A DNA stretch of 64,000 bases from Deltaproteobacteria bacterium (GTDB taxonomy: Bacteria > Desulfobacterota > Desulfobacteria > Desulfobacterales > UBA2156), in NCBI GenBank assembly GCA_019309485.1, contig JAFDGC010000004.1, positions 1 through 64,000 on the forward strand, written 5' to 3'. A model generated the notes under the pieces. That model searched no databases. It worked only from the letters and a program-made list of their open reading frames with translations, and was not told the origin of the DNA. Positions 52,868 to 61,904 of this stretch are shown here, in pieces (the first letter of the stretch is position 1; every line of letters begins with the position of its first letter). Both the position numbers and the translations under genes were made by a program.

Positions 52868-53656
52868 TCATATGATATAGTAGACGGCCGGGCCGGTGCC
52901 CAATGCCTGTTTGCGCCGAATGGTGAAGTTTTCGCTCAACAGTTTCCGTACATCGGATTCAGGATCCTCCAGATCGCCGAAGGTTAAGGCACCGTTGGAG
53001 GCCTCCACGCACGCCGGCATTTGCCCCACCGCCAGACGCTCCGCGCAGAAATTGCATTTTTCCACCACCCCTTTCATCCGGGTGGGGAACTTCAGGTTGG
53101 TCTCTTTGATGAAGGGCCGCGGATCCCTGAAGTTGAAGCTTCTCGACCCATACGGGCAGGCGGCCATACAGAACCGGCACCCGATGCACCGGTGAAAATC
53201 CATCAAAACGATACCGTCCTCCCGCTTGAAGGTGGCCTTGGTGGGGCAGGCCCGGACGCAAGGGGGATCCTCGCAGTGGTTGCACAATACGAGGAAGGGC
53301 AGATGTTCGATCCGTTCGGGGAGGAAACGGAGTTCCTGAGTGGGAAAGGCGTGTTTGAATTCTTCCTCCCAGATCCATTTGATCTCGTGGCGGGGATGGT
53401 CAATGGAGGGAACATTATGAATTTTATGGCATGCCTCGATGATCGGTTCAAGGTCCGCCGCCGACTCGAACATCCGGGTGTCGATGACCATGGCCCACTG
53501 TTTGGCTTTCAGCGCCGCTTCGTTTTTCAGAACCCTCTCAGCAGGCGCTTCGCCGTGTTCCGCCGGAGCGGCCACCAGATCGGCGACCGGCTTGAGGCCG
53601 AGTCCCAGGGCGGAAACGCCGGCAATCTGCAAAAAGCTTCTCCTGCTTTTTTTCAT
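52868..53656 (-). CDS. dsrO: DsrO, periplasmic ferredoxin-like iron-sulfur subunit
   Basis: A 262-residue protein with a twin-arginine signal KKSRRSFLQIAG (residues 2-13), so it is exported folded. Ferredoxin-type cluster motifs CNHCEDPPCVRACP, CIGCRFCMAACP and CNFCAERL are present. It relays electrons between DsrP and DsrJ in the periplasm. Its ATG overlaps the dsrJ stop (ATGA). Confidence 0.93.
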   Translation of the reverse strand: MKKSRRSFLQIAGVSALGLGLKPVADLVAAPAEHGEAPAERVLKNEAALKAKQWAMVIDTRMFESAADLEPIIEACHKIHNVPSIDHPRHEIKWIWEEEFKHAFPTQELRFLPERIEHLPFLVLCNHCEDPPCVRACPTKATFKREDGIVLMDFHRCIGCRFCMAACPYGSRSFNFRDPRPFIKETNLKFPTRMKGVVEKCNFCAERLAVGQMPACVEASNGALTFGDLEDPESDVRKLLSENFTIRRKQALGTGPAVYYII

Positions 53657-54063
53657 TTACTCGTCTCCTTCGGATTATCGATATGGCAGTTCCAGCAATA
53701 GGGGTTCACCGCCACATAATTGTGGCACCGGTCGCAAAAATCCGCCTTGTTGGAATGACAATCCACACAGGTATTGGAAAGGCTCATCTCGAAGCGCTTT
53801 CCATCGGCGGTTTCGTGAATCCGGTCGGCGTTTCTCACCACATTGTTCCGCCAGTTGTTGAGGATCTGCATGTGGGCGGATTTCATTTCATTCTTGGGGC
53901 GGATGCAGGCCTTTTCCGCCTTGGCCTTTTCCGTGAGTTGGGGTTCCGGTGCCGGCGCGGCCTTTCCATGATTATACCAGAATGGGAAGGTCACCAGGAC
54001 AACGAAAATGACCAGCCCGGTGATCACCTTCCCGCCGTCGTAAAACGTCCGGGTGTTATTCAT
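53653..54063 (-). CDS. dsrJ: DsrJ, triheme cytochrome c
   Basis: A 136-residue protein with an N-terminal membrane anchor (VITGLVIFVVLVTFPFWY) and three heme c motifs CVDCH, CDRCH and CWNCH. The additional cysteine in EKACIRPKNEM is at the position of the unusual heme-ligating cysteine known in DsrJ. It overlaps the dsrK stop by eight bases. Confidence 0.93.
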   Translation of the reverse strand: MNNTRTFYDGGKVITGLVIFVVLVTFPFWYNHGKAAPAPEPQLTEKAKAEKACIRPKNEMKSAHMQILNNWRNNVVRNADRIHETADGKRFEMSLSNTCVDCHSNKADFCDRCHNYVAVNPYCWNCHIDNPKETSK

Positions 54064-55687
54064 CTTCGGCCTCCATTCCGGAAATCTCTTCTCCTCTCAA
54101 GTTGGTGCTCCTTTCATTCTGGCCGGGCAGGTTCAGGGCATTGGCCACCAGTTCATGGACACCGGTGACGTCCACCCCGGGGACCCAATAGTCCATCAGG
54201 GGGGGCAAGGCGGCCCGGTCGATGGCGCAGATGCAGGCCAACATGTTGACACCGTGTTTTTCATGGACGTACTTGACGGCGTTGGCCCGAGGGAAGCCCC
54301 CGATCATGCGCAGCTCCATGTTTTCCCCGGCGTTGAGACCCGCGCCGCTGCCGCAGCAGAAGGTCTGCTCCCGAATGGTATTGGGCGGCATTTCATAGAA
54401 ATGGTTGCACACGTTCTTGATGACGTACCGGGGTTCATCCAGAAGCCCCATCCCCCGGGACGGATTGCAGGAGTCGTGGTAGGTGACCACAAGATCGTCG
54501 TTCCGGCGCGGATCAAGATCCAGCTTGCCGTGATGGATCAGGTCGGCGGTGAATTCGGTGATGTGGACCATTTTCGTGGATTTGGCGTTTTCGAATTTGG
54601 TCCCTGTAATGGGAGACACCGGTTCTTCCAGGAAATCGGGGGGACCGTTCATGGTATCCATGTACTGTTGAATGACCCGCCACATGTGACCGCATTCCCC
54701 CCCTAAGATCCATTTGACACCCAGGCGCCTGGCCTCGGCGTACATCTTTGCGTTGAGCCGCTTCATGGTTTCGTGGGAGGTGAAGAACCCGAAATTACCG
54801 CCTTCGGAGGCGTAGGTGCTCCAGGTCACATCCAGCCCGTACTTTTCCTTTAAAAAATGGAAGAGCATCAGGTAGCCCATGGCGGTGTAGGTTCCGGGAT
54901 CGGCGAAAACATCTCCGGAAGGGGTGATAAAGAGAATGTCGGCGCCCTTTTTATTCAAGTTCGGTTCCACGCGGACGCCCGTGATTTCTTCGATGTCGTC
55001 CACGAAGAAATCGATCATGTCCTTGTATGCGTGGGGTTGGATCCCCAGGTGATTCCCGGTCCGGTAGCAATTGGAAACCGGGGTGGCGATCCAGTCGATA
55101 TTCAACCCCAAAAGGTTGATCAGTTCCCGGGCCATGATGGTGATCTCCGCCGTGTCGATGCCGTAGGGGCAGAAGACGGAGCAACGGCGGCATTCGGTGC
55201 ATTGGAAATAGTAATACCACCATTCCTTCAAGACTTCCGCCGTCATTTCCCGGCCTCCGGCCAATCGGCCGAAGAGTTTCCCGGCCGTGGTGAAATCCCG
55301 GCGGTAAACGGATCGTAAAAGCTCGGCCCTTAACACCGGCATGTTCTTGGGATCGCCGCTTCCGATGAAAAAATGGCATTTGTCTGCGCAGGCGCCGCAT
55401 CGGACACAGATGTCCATGAAAATTTTAAAGGTCCGAAACCGCTCCAGACGCTCCCGCATCCCCTCGAAAAGGATTTCCTTCCAGTTGGGGGGAAGCTTCC
55501 AATCTTCGTCCAACGGATTCCATTCCCGGGCAAAAGGGAACCCCAACGTCTCCAGGCTCTTGGGGTTCGCCGCATAGCAATACATCCCCTTGCGGATCTC
55601 GACGGGGGTATCCATCCATCCGGTCTGGGGCGGCCGGGGCTGGATATTGGCAATGAGTTCATGGGGTTTTATCAGGTCGTCTGCCAT
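54056..55687 (-). CDS. dsrK: DsrK, HdrD-like catalytic iron-sulfur subunit
   Basis: A 543-residue cytoplasmic subunit. Two 4Fe-4S motifs, CVRCGACADKCHF and CTECRRCSVFCPYG, are followed by the CCG-type cluster region: GGECGHMWRV, YHDSCNPSRGM and FCCGSGAGLN. The latter would hold the catalytic 4Fe-4S that handles the disulfide of DsrC trisulfide. It has the length and order of family DsrK. DsrC itself is not in the window. Confidence 0.95.
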   Translation of the reverse strand: MADDLIKPHELIANIQPRPPQTGWMDTPVEIRKGMYCYAANPKSLETLGFPFAREWNPLDEDWKLPPNWKEILFEGMRERLERFRTFKIFMDICVRCGACADKCHFFIGSGDPKNMPVLRAELLRSVYRRDFTTAGKLFGRLAGGREMTAEVLKEWWYYYFQCTECRRCSVFCPYGIDTAEITIMARELINLLGLNIDWIATPVSNCYRTGNHLGIQPHAYKDMIDFFVDDIEEITGVRVEPNLNKKGADILFITPSGDVFADPGTYTAMGYLMLFHFLKEKYGLDVTWSTYASEGGNFGFFTSHETMKRLNAKMYAEARRLGVKWILGGECGHMWRVIQQYMDTMNGPPDFLEEPVSPITGTKFENAKSTKMVHITEFTADLIHHGKLDLDPRRNDDLVVTYHDSCNPSRGMGLLDEPRYVIKNVCNHFYEMPPNTIREQTFCCGSGAGLNAGENMELRMIGGFPRANAVKYVHEKHGVNMLACICAIDRAALPPLMDYWVPGVDVTGVHELVANALNLPGQNERSTNLRGEEISGMEAEDE

Positions 55688-55690
55688 TCC

Positions 55691-56725
55691 TTACTCCTTT
55701 TCCTCTTCTTCGGAAGATGCCGCTTCGGGTTCCTTTTCCACCGGAAGACCGGCTTCGATCATCTTTTCCCTGAATTCGTCTTCGTATTTGTCGTACGTAT
55801 GGATCTTTACCGGGTAGTTCCACGGATTGACATGGTGCACCTCCCGGTTGTTGTTGGCCAGGTTCCGCGTGGGGCTCATGAAAATCCCCCCCAAGTGCAT
55901 CAGTTTGCTGAACGGGAAGTAGGCCAAAAGGATACAGACAAAAAAGAAGTGGCCGTAAAAGACGCCGCTCACTGTTTCGGGGAGCACCGGTTGAAAGGTG
56001 ATCAGGCCCATGGCCAGCGCCTTGACGCCCACCACATCCGTTTTGGTGATATACCTCATGAAGATCCCTGAAATGGCGATTCCCATGATCAAAAAAAGCG
56101 GAAAGTAATCCGAGGCCAGGGAGATATATCGAACCTGGGGAATGAAAATGCGCCGGAGAAAAAGAAAGGTGACCCCAGCAAGGAGGGCGAACCCCGAAAG
56201 CATGATCCCCGGAACGCCGACCTGGAGGAACCCGTCCAAGGCCTCGAGCCACTGGAACGGCACCGGCACCGGCTCCAGAAAAAACCGGAAATGACGGATT
56301 AAAACCGTGAGAAAGGAATAATGAAACACGATGGCGCCAAGCCAGAGCCATTTCTCCCATTCATAGGAGATCCGGGGGCCGTCGAAGAGGCGGGTCTTGG
56401 TGTTCCGAAAAAGGGACCGGAAAAAAAGAATTTCCAGGGCCATCCGCACCAGCACACCTCCGGTGGTGGACGGATTGTCAATGGTTGCCGGCTTGATCCA
56501 CGGCAGGGATTTCTGCTGCCCGCAGGTGGAAGGAATGCGGAACGGCACCGGGGACCGGGCCCACCCGAGGACGCGGTAGACGACCCCCGCCAGAAAAACC
56601 ACCAGGGCCAGATAGGGGATCACAACCCCGAAAAGCGCCGTAAGCCCCAGTGCTTCCGTGCCGACATAGGCGATGAGAAAAAGGACAACCACTGTGATGA
56701 GGGAAGCCACGTAATTTACATTCAT
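55691..56725 (-). CDS. dsrM: DsrM, NarI-like membrane cytochrome b
   Basis: A 344-residue protein with six hydrophobic helices, for example YVASLITVVVLFLIAYVG and YFPLFLIMGIAISGIFMRYI. Histidines in WLGAIVFHYSFLTVLIRHF and VSGVFYGHFFFVCILL are likely heme b ligands. It passes electrons from menaquinol to DsrK. The C-terminus is highly acidic. GAGGT precedes the ATG. It begins the dsrMKJOP set. Confidence 0.95.
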   Translation of the reverse strand: MNVNYVASLITVVVLFLIAYVGTEALGLTALFGVVIPYLALVVFLAGVVYRVLGWARSPVPFRIPSTCGQQKSLPWIKPATIDNPSTTGGVLVRMALEILFFRSLFRNTKTRLFDGPRISYEWEKWLWLGAIVFHYSFLTVLIRHFRFFLEPVPVPFQWLEALDGFLQVGVPGIMLSGFALLAGVTFLFLRRIFIPQVRYISLASDYFPLFLIMGIAISGIFMRYITKTDVVGVKALAMGLITFQPVLPETVSGVFYGHFFFVCILLAYFPFSKLMHLGGIFMSPTRNLANNNREVHHVNPWNYPVKIHTYDKYEDEFREKMIEAGLPVEKEPEAASSEEEEKE

Positions 56726-56757
56726 TTACCGTTACCTCACTTTCAACCCCTTACGGT

Positions 56758-57303
56758 TTAATGATAATTTTCCTGATCCGTATCGGTTTTGGAGATCTCG
56801 TAAACCAATCCCGCCCTTTCAAACGCCCGAAATGTCCGCTCCCGCAAATCGTCGGTCTTGAGTTGATATATTTTTTCCCGGCATTGCATGTAAATATTAA
56901 AAGCGATCAGGCCGAATTCATCGATCCGCTCTTCGAGTCTTGTAAAGGCCTCCCCCATACCCGGCTGTTGCAGCTTTTCCCCCAGTTCCTGCCGGAGGAT
57001 TTTTTTAAAGTCAAATAAAAAACCGACGGCCTGGGAGGGGAAAAAATTTTGGACCGCCCGGATGCGGATCATGGGATCTAGGCAGGTGCCGATCTGATGG
57101 GGGTCGTTGGACTGAGTATCCAGGAGTCGATCGTACAGTGCATCCAATCCTTTCCGGAACGTGTTTCCCACGGGATTGGCGAAGGGATCCTTGCGGTTTT
57201 CAAAAAACCGGGAAGCATCGCTTGAATAGGTTTCCACGACGGCATGAAACCACTTTTGAACGAGGTCTTTTTTTCGTTTTCTAAGGAACCCATCCAGATC
57301 CAT
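56758..57303 (-). CDS. RsbRD N-terminal-domain protein preceding dsrM
   Basis: A 181-residue, mostly helical protein of the RsbRD-N type: MDLDGFLRKRKKDLVQKWFH at the start and KDPFANPVGNTFRKGLDAL in the middle match the domain found upstream of dsrM in sulfate reducers. The start is set at MDLDGF since GGGGAGG lies upstream and the predicted transcription start at about 57391 leaves the earlier in-frame ATGs at or before the 5' end. It is probably the first gene of the operon, 32 bases before dsrM. Related domains bind heme or act in stressosomes; the function here is unproven. Confidence 0.8.
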   Translation of the reverse strand: MDLDGFLRKRKKDLVQKWFHAVVETYSSDASRFFENRKDPFANPVGNTFRKGLDALYDRLLDTQSNDPHQIGTCLDPMIRIRAVQNFFPSQAVGFLFDFKKILRQELGEKLQQPGMGEAFTRLEERIDEFGLIAFNIYMQCREKIYQLKTDDLRERTFRAFERAGLVYEISKTDTDQENYH

Positions 57304-57397
57304 GATTCCGGCCGCCTCCCCGGCAATTGTTTCCGCCGATATTAAGGAGCGTGCATCCGTTGCGCCTTTTTCAAAACGGAAAGACATAAAGGAAATT

Positions 57398-57426
57398 TCT
57401 ATAAACAACACATACCTTTGTGTCAA
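57398..57426 (-). promoter_or_regulatory. Sigma-70 promoter of the rsbRD-dsrMKJOP operon
   Basis: TTGACA (57421-57426) and TATAGA (57398-57403) on the minus strand are exactly 17 bases apart. It lies directly upstream of the first gene and gives a leader of about 90 bases. Confidence 0.7.
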
Positions 57427-57451
57427 GTACAATTGAATCCGTCGAAAACGG

Positions 57452-57497
57452 AAAAAAAGGGGGGTGTTTCAGACTAATATGCTAGGAATATTCCCCC
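57452..57497 (-). terminator. Terminator downstream of the hybrid histidine kinase gene
   Basis: On the minus strand GGGGG (from 57497) and AATAT arms pair with ATATT and CCCCC(C) and are followed by seven T residues (57452-57458). The stem has an 11-base bulge. It would separate the kinase transcript from the dsr promoter. Confidence 0.4.
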
Positions 57498-57552
57498 TGG
57501 AATCCCCGCCGCCGGTGTTGCCGCCGATGGGGACATGAACGGAGGGTCGGAT

Positions 57553-59901
57553 CTAGTTGGCGTATGCGCCGAACCGGTTTTGATCCAAAACGGATCGCAC
57601 CTGTTGCAGGATTTCTTTGAGTTGATACGGTTTGCCGATGAAGCCGGCCGCGCCGGCACTCAAGGTGGCTCTGATTTGATCGTTCAGGGCGTATCCACTG
57701 GCCATGAGCACCTTTACCGCGGGGTTGATTTTGAGCAACTCCTGAAGACACCGGCCGCCGTCGATCCCGGGCATGTTATAATCCAAAATGACAAGATCGA
57801 TCCGGTTTTTATGATTCTTGTACAACTGAACGGCCTCTTCCCCGCCGCCGGCCTTGAGGACCTTGTAACCGTATTGTCCCAATATTTCATCACCGATATC
57901 CAAGATGATCGGTTCGTCGTCCACCAGAAGAATGGTTTCCGAACCCCTGAACACCATACCGGACTCTCGGATCTCCTTTGCCGCATCCGCATGCACCGGC
58001 GTCTCGGGAACCGGAAAGTAAATTTTAAAGGTGGTCCCCTGGCCCGCATGGCTGTAACAACTGATATGGGCCCCGTGGTTTTTGACAATTCCGTACACCA
58101 TGGCCAGTCCAAGACCCGTGCCCTTCCCCTTTTCCTTGGTGGTGAAAAAGGGTTCGAAGATGTGTTGCCTTACCTTTTCGGACATGCCGGATCCGGTATC
58201 CGAGACGCTCAAAAGGACATAATCTCCCGGCTTCATCTCCGGGCACCCTTTTCGGGTATCCGCATCGATGGTGAAATTCCGGGTGGAAAAAATAAGTTTT
58301 CCGCCTTCCGGCATGGCGTCCCTGGCGTTGATGGCCAGATTGATCAGAATCTGTTCCAGTTGGATGGAATCGGCTTGGATTTTACAAAGATCTTTTTCCA
58401 GGTATCGTTCAATTTCGATATTCTTCGACAGCGTCCGCTCCAAAAGGCGCACCGCATTTTGGACTTCATGATTCAAATCCACGGGGCCCAGCATACTTTC
58501 CACTTTCCGGCTGAAGATCATCAATTGGCGGATCAGGTCGCCGGCCCTGCCCACCGACCGCTCGATGGCTTCCAGGTACTTCCGGGTGGTATCGTTTCCG
58601 TTGGCTTTCATGAGGAGCAACTGGGTATAACCGGAAATTCCCTGAAGGGCGTTATTGAAATCATGGGCGATGCCGCCGGCAAGCGTCCCGATGGCTTCCA
58701 TTTTCTGGGCCTGGCGGAGCTGTTCTTCCAGTTTTTTCTTCTCCGCATCGGCCATTACCCGCTGGGTCACATCCCGGACCACGCCGCGAAAGCCCACGGG
58801 ACGGCCGTCTTCGTTTTTCATCAAAGAGGCGGAGAGTTCCAGAACGGCCTGCTCTCCGTTATTCTTGATAATCTCGTAGCGCTCCAATCGGGCCGGCCTC
58901 TGGGTTTGATAGATGGTATTGAATAGCTGATCGATTTTCCGGGCGGTTTCCGGAGTCGTGTATCTCTGGCTGTTCATCCCCAATAAATCTTCACGGCCGT
59001 ACCCGGTGATCCGGCACAACGCGTCGTTGGTAAAGGTGAGGTTGCCCGCCAGATCCACCTCGAAATAGCCTTCTTCGATGCTCTCCAGGATGGCGCGGTA
59101 TTTTTCTTCCCGCTTTCTCAAGGCCTGGAGGGTCAAATCGTGTTCGATGGTCTTCTTCTTCAGTTCCACACAGGTGTTGTCGAGGAGGCGTTTCCCCTTT
59201 TGGATGTCTTTCTGACAGTCTTTCACCGTGGAGTGGAGCCGGAAGGTTTCCAGGGCATACCCGATACGGCTGACGAGAATGGACAGAATCTTTTCATCAT
59301 GACACGTAAAGGGCTCGCCGCTTTCTTTGCTGGATAAGTTCAACACCCCCACGACGTTTGTTTTATCGAAAATGGGGACAATCGCAAAAGACGGGGATCC
59401 GTACCTCGGATCGTTGGTGCGATGGGTCCGGGGATCGGTTTCGATGTTTGCCACCACCAAAGGTTTTTTATCCGTGATCACCGTATGGATCAGGGACGGT
59501 TCCATATCGATATAAAAATGGTCTTTGGGTTCTTTTTCAAATCCGTGGGAAGCGGCCACCAGGAGACGGTTTTCCTCTTTTTCCACGAGGCACAGGGATC
59601 CGATTCGCGCGCCGGTAAGGGTCAAGGCCTTTTGCAGCACCAGGTCGATCAACTCCTGCATGCTCAAATCGTTTTTAAAGGTCTCCACGAACGCTTTGAT
59701 TTCGTTCAGTTCAAAGGCTTTCCGGTCCAATTGGGCCGTGACCTTTTCAAGCTTTTTCTCCAATTGCTGGATGGTCAGAGTCATTTTTCGGATTGGATCA
59801 TCCGATTCATTCGGTTTCAACGGCTGCTTTGCCACCGGTCGCAAGGCTCGGGAGGAGAATACCGCAGCATCCAGCGAATTTGTATTTTCCGAAAGCGTCA
59901 T
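57553..59901 (-). CDS. Soluble GAF-PAS hybrid histidine kinase with C-terminal receiver
   Basis: A 782-residue cytoplasmic kinase without membrane segments. Order: coiled coil (about 35-75), GAF (about 80-215, with [20 protein letters not shown] at its end), PAS (about 262-385, [20 protein letters not shown]), HisKA with [19 protein letters not shown], HATPase with [20 protein letters not shown] and [13 protein letters not shown], and a receiver domain (about 655-782, acceptor Asp in [13 protein letters not shown]). AAGGAG lies four bases before the ATG. Its promoter is a consensus sigma-54 site. The partner is likely the NtrC-type activator directly upstream. Confidence 0.9.
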   Translation of the reverse strand: MTLSENTNSLDAAVFSSRALRPVAKQPLKPNESDDPIRKMTLTIQQLEKKLEKVTAQLDRKAFELNEIKAFVETFKNDLSMQELIDLVLQKALTLTGARIGSLCLVEKEENRLLVAASHGFEKEPKDHFYIDMEPSLIHTVITDKKPLVVANIETDPRTHRTNDPRYGSPSFAIVPIFDKTNVVGVLNLSSKESGEPFTCHDEKILSILVSRIGYALETFRLHSTVKDCQKDIQKGKRLLDNTCVELKKKTIEHDLTLQALRKREEKYRAILESIEEGYFEVDLAGNLTFTNDALCRITGYGREDLLGMNSQRYTTPETARKIDQLFNTIYQTQRPARLERYEIIKNNGEQAVLELSASLMKNEDGRPVGFRGVVRDVTQRVMADAEKKKLEEQLRQAQKMEAIGTLAGGIAHDFNNALQGISGYTQLLLMKANGNDTTRKYLEAIERSVGRAGDLIRQLMIFSRKVESMLGPVDLNHEVQNAVRLLERTLSKNIEIERYLEKDLCKIQADSIQLEQILINLAINARDAMPEGGKLIFSTRNFTIDADTRKGCPEMKPGDYVLLSVSDTGSGMSEKVRQHIFEPFFTTKEKGKGTGLGLAMVYGIVKNHGAHISCYSHAGQGTTFKIYFPVPETPVHADAAKEIRESGMVFRGSETILLVDDEPIILDIGDEILGQYGYKVLKAGGGEEAVQLYKNHKNRIDLVILDYNMPGIDGGRCLQELLKINPAVKVLMASGYALNDQIRATLSAGAAGFIGKPYQLKEILQQVRSVLDQNRFGAYAN

Positions 59902-59987
59902 TTTTCTCCTTCGTCCACGAAACGCATTTTTGCATTTTTCCCAAGATCAAGAATCACCCTTTTATCCACACTTCGAAGTGCAATTCA

Positions 59988-60003
59988 AGCAAAAGCCGTG
60001 CCA
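59988..60003 (-). promoter_or_regulatory. Sigma-54 promoter of the hybrid kinase gene
   Basis: TGGCACGGCTTTTGCT on the minus strand fits the -24/-12 consensus TGGCACG-N4-TTGCW at every conserved base, including both GG and GC dinucleotides with correct spacing. Transcription would start near 59977, 76 bases from the ATG. Confidence 0.8.
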
Positions 60004-60033
60004 CCTGTATCTCTTTGAAATTCAGTACGCTTT

Positions 60034-60092
60034 GGGGACAATGAAAAAGAAATTGCCCAAAGGGGACAATATGCTGCACAAAATCTTGTGCA
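60034..60092. promoter_or_regulatory. Candidate enhancer sites upstream of the sigma-54 promoter
   Basis: GGGGACAAT occurs twice (60034-60042 and 60062-60070); the second is half of an imperfect palindrome ATTGCCC-AAA-GGGGACAAT (60052-60070). A perfect palindrome TGCACA-N6-TGTGCA lies at 60075-60092. They are 30-90 bases upstream of the -24 element, where an NtrC-type activator would bind. Which of them is used is unknown. Confidence 0.45.
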
Positions 60093-60147
60093 CAACAAAA
60101 CGGGAATCCGTGAAAGGGGATGTCGGCGGTGCTCTGGGGAGTCTTGG

Positions 60148-61494
60148 CTAGTCTTTGTCCTGGGTCTTGGTCAAAAGGGTGTTGCGATGGATGCCGAGTT
60201 TTTCCGCCGCCCGGGTCTTGTTTCCCCCCGTATCTTCGAGGACTTCGGCAATATAGCGTTTCTCAAAGGCGCTGATGGCATCCTTGAGGGGGAGATCCTT
60301 GATCTCTGTTTTCCGGTTACCCATCAGAGGCGGCAAGTCCTTGACCTGGATTACGGGGTCTTTGGTGATCGTCACCAGCCGCTCCACAAAGTTTTGGAGT
60401 TCTCTGACATTCCCGGGCCAATCGTAATCCGTCAGGGCATGCACGGCGTCTTCGGAAAACCGTTTTTTGTTCTTTCCTGCCTGTTTTACATAAAGATTGG
60501 TAAAATGCTCCAAGAGCAAGGGGATGTCCGTCCGGCGCTCCCGCAGCGGGGGAATCTTTATGGGAAAAACATTGATGCGGTAGAACAAGTCGTCTCTAAA
60601 TTCGCCGTTTTCCACCAGTTCCGCCAGGTTTTTGTTGGAAGCGGCGATGAAGCGCACATCCACTCTGATGACCTTATTGCTTCCCAGGCGCTCGAACTCG
60701 CGTTCCTGAATAATCCTGAGAAGCTTGGCCTGCATTTTCAGATCCAGGGAATCGATGTCATCCAGAAAGACGCTTCCCTTGTTGGCCATCTCCAGTTTGC
60801 CGATGCGTGTCGAAAGCGCCCCGGTAAAAGCCCCTTTGTTGTAACCGAAAATCTCGCTTTCCATCAACGTCAGGGGAATCGCCGCGCAATTGACCACCAC
60901 GAAGGGTTCTCTTTTTCGCGGACTCCGGTTATGCAGTGCCCGGGCCACCAGTTCCTTTCCGGTGCCGCTTTCCCCCTGGATCAAAACCGTGCCGTCGCTC
61001 TGGGAGATGGTGGAAATAAAATCGTAAACCTTTTTCATTTTCGGGTCTTCGCCCACCATGTGCTCAAAGGGGCGGATGCGTTCGAGTTCCGTTTTCAGGT
61101 ATGTGATTTCCTGAAGCATGGAGCGTTTTTCCAAGGCCCTTTGAATGACGGCAACGATATCATCCACGGTGAAAGGCTTCATGATATACTCGTAGGCGCC
61201 CAGTTTGATGGCTTTCACGGCGATGGGCACCTCCTTCACTGCGGTGACCATGATTACTTCTACGGCGGGATCGATTTCTTTGAATTTTTCCAGAAGGTTG
61301 AGTCCTCCCACGTCGGGAAGGAGGATGTCGAGAAGCACCAGATCCACGGCATGGGATTTATACAGGTCCACCGCCTCGGATCCGGAGGAGGCATTCAGGA
61401 TGTGATACTCCTCCTTCAAAATCATGTTGAAAGACTTCCGGATACCGGCTTCGTCATCGACCACTAAGATCGTCGCTTTTTTCTTTGAAGTCAT
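60148..61494 (-). CDS. Sigma-54-dependent NtrC-family response regulator
   Basis: A 448-residue activator: receiver (residues 1-125, acceptor D56 in LVLLDILLPDVGG), AAA+ domain with Walker A GESGTGKELVARAL and an intact GAFTGA loop in GYNKGAFTGALSTRIG, and a Fis-type HTH (AAEKLGIHRNTLLTK) at the end. It should remodel RNA polymerase-sigma-54 at the kinase promoter at 59988-60003 when phosphorylated by the adjacent kinase. The gene lies 246 bp upstream of the kinase gene with its own leader, which contains a large palindrome. Confidence 0.93.
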   Translation of the reverse strand: MTSKKKATILVVDDEAGIRKSFNMILKEEYHILNASSGSEAVDLYKSHAVDLVLLDILLPDVGGLNLLEKFKEIDPAVEVIMVTAVKEVPIAVKAIKLGAYEYIMKPFTVDDIVAVIQRALEKRSMLQEITYLKTELERIRPFEHMVGEDPKMKKVYDFISTISQSDGTVLIQGESGTGKELVARALHNRSPRKREPFVVVNCAAIPLTLMESEIFGYNKGAFTGALSTRIGKLEMANKGSVFLDDIDSLDLKMQAKLLRIIQEREFERLGSNKVIRVDVRFIAASNKNLAELVENGEFRDDLFYRINVFPIKIPPLRERRTDIPLLLEHFTNLYVKQAGKNKKRFSEDAVHALTDYDWPGNVRELQNFVERLVTITKDPVIQVKDLPPLMGNRKTEIKDLPLKDAISAFEKRYIAEVLEDTGGNKTRAAEKLGIHRNTLLTKTQDKD

Positions 61495-61571
61495 TTGTCT
61501 CCCTTAAGGCGGAATTACCTTGTCTAAAGAATGTCAGTATTGGAAAAAGGCTTTTTTGAGCGCCGTTCAAG

Positions 61572-61683
61572 CCTTTTCGGAAAAGGAGAGACAAAGGGTT
61601 GAGCGTCAAAAATCTCAAGCTGTTTGAGACACCTGTGTCGAGTTCTTGAGATTTAGCGAAACCCTTTGGATCTCCCGAAAAGG
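61572..61683. repeat. 112-bp nested inverted repeat
   Basis: Five matched arm pairs are arranged symmetrically: CCTTTTCGG/CCGAAAAGG (outer), GGAGA/TCTCC, AAAGGGTT/AACCCTTT, AAATCTCAAG/CTTGAGATTT, and GACAC/GTGTC around a two-base centre at 61633-61634. Short unpaired stretches separate the arms. The element lies 78 bases upstream of the activator gene, in its minus-strand leader if transcription begins beyond it. No coding function is visible. Confidence 0.85.
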
Positions 61684-61796
61684 GTTGCGGCGCGAACAAA
61701 ACCGGCCTTTTTACGAAGCCCTCAAGAATCAAAGGCTTCGGCAATGGATTCTTCCATATCACAAATTTTAACAAATGAGGATGGTCTTTTTGGAAT

Positions 61797-61904
61797 TGAA
61801 GCCTCCCTGCTGCCCCGTGAGACGGGATTTCCACTTCGCTCCAACCCGCGAAGCACTACCGTCAGGCAGAACCTGCGGGGCATGCGCTCGCAGTTGCGGT
61901 TCAA
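61797..61904 (+). repeat. R1 interspersed repeat, copy 6 (full length)
   Basis: It aligns over its whole length with copies 1 and 5, with CCACTTCGCTCC, AACCCGCGAAGCACTACCGT, CAGGCAGAACCTGCGGGGCA and the GTTGCGGTTCAAA tail. A 17-bp motif GGCCTTTTTACGAAGCC (the inverse of the one beside copy 5) lies 76 bases upstream at 61704-61720. The remaining bases to 62215 show only a weak promoter and no gene. Confidence 0.85.

Noticed and set aside
14566-61904. R1 tail GCGGTTCAA as a tRNA T-arm or attachment site
   Set aside because: No acceptor stem, anticodon arm or integrase gene accompanies any copy.
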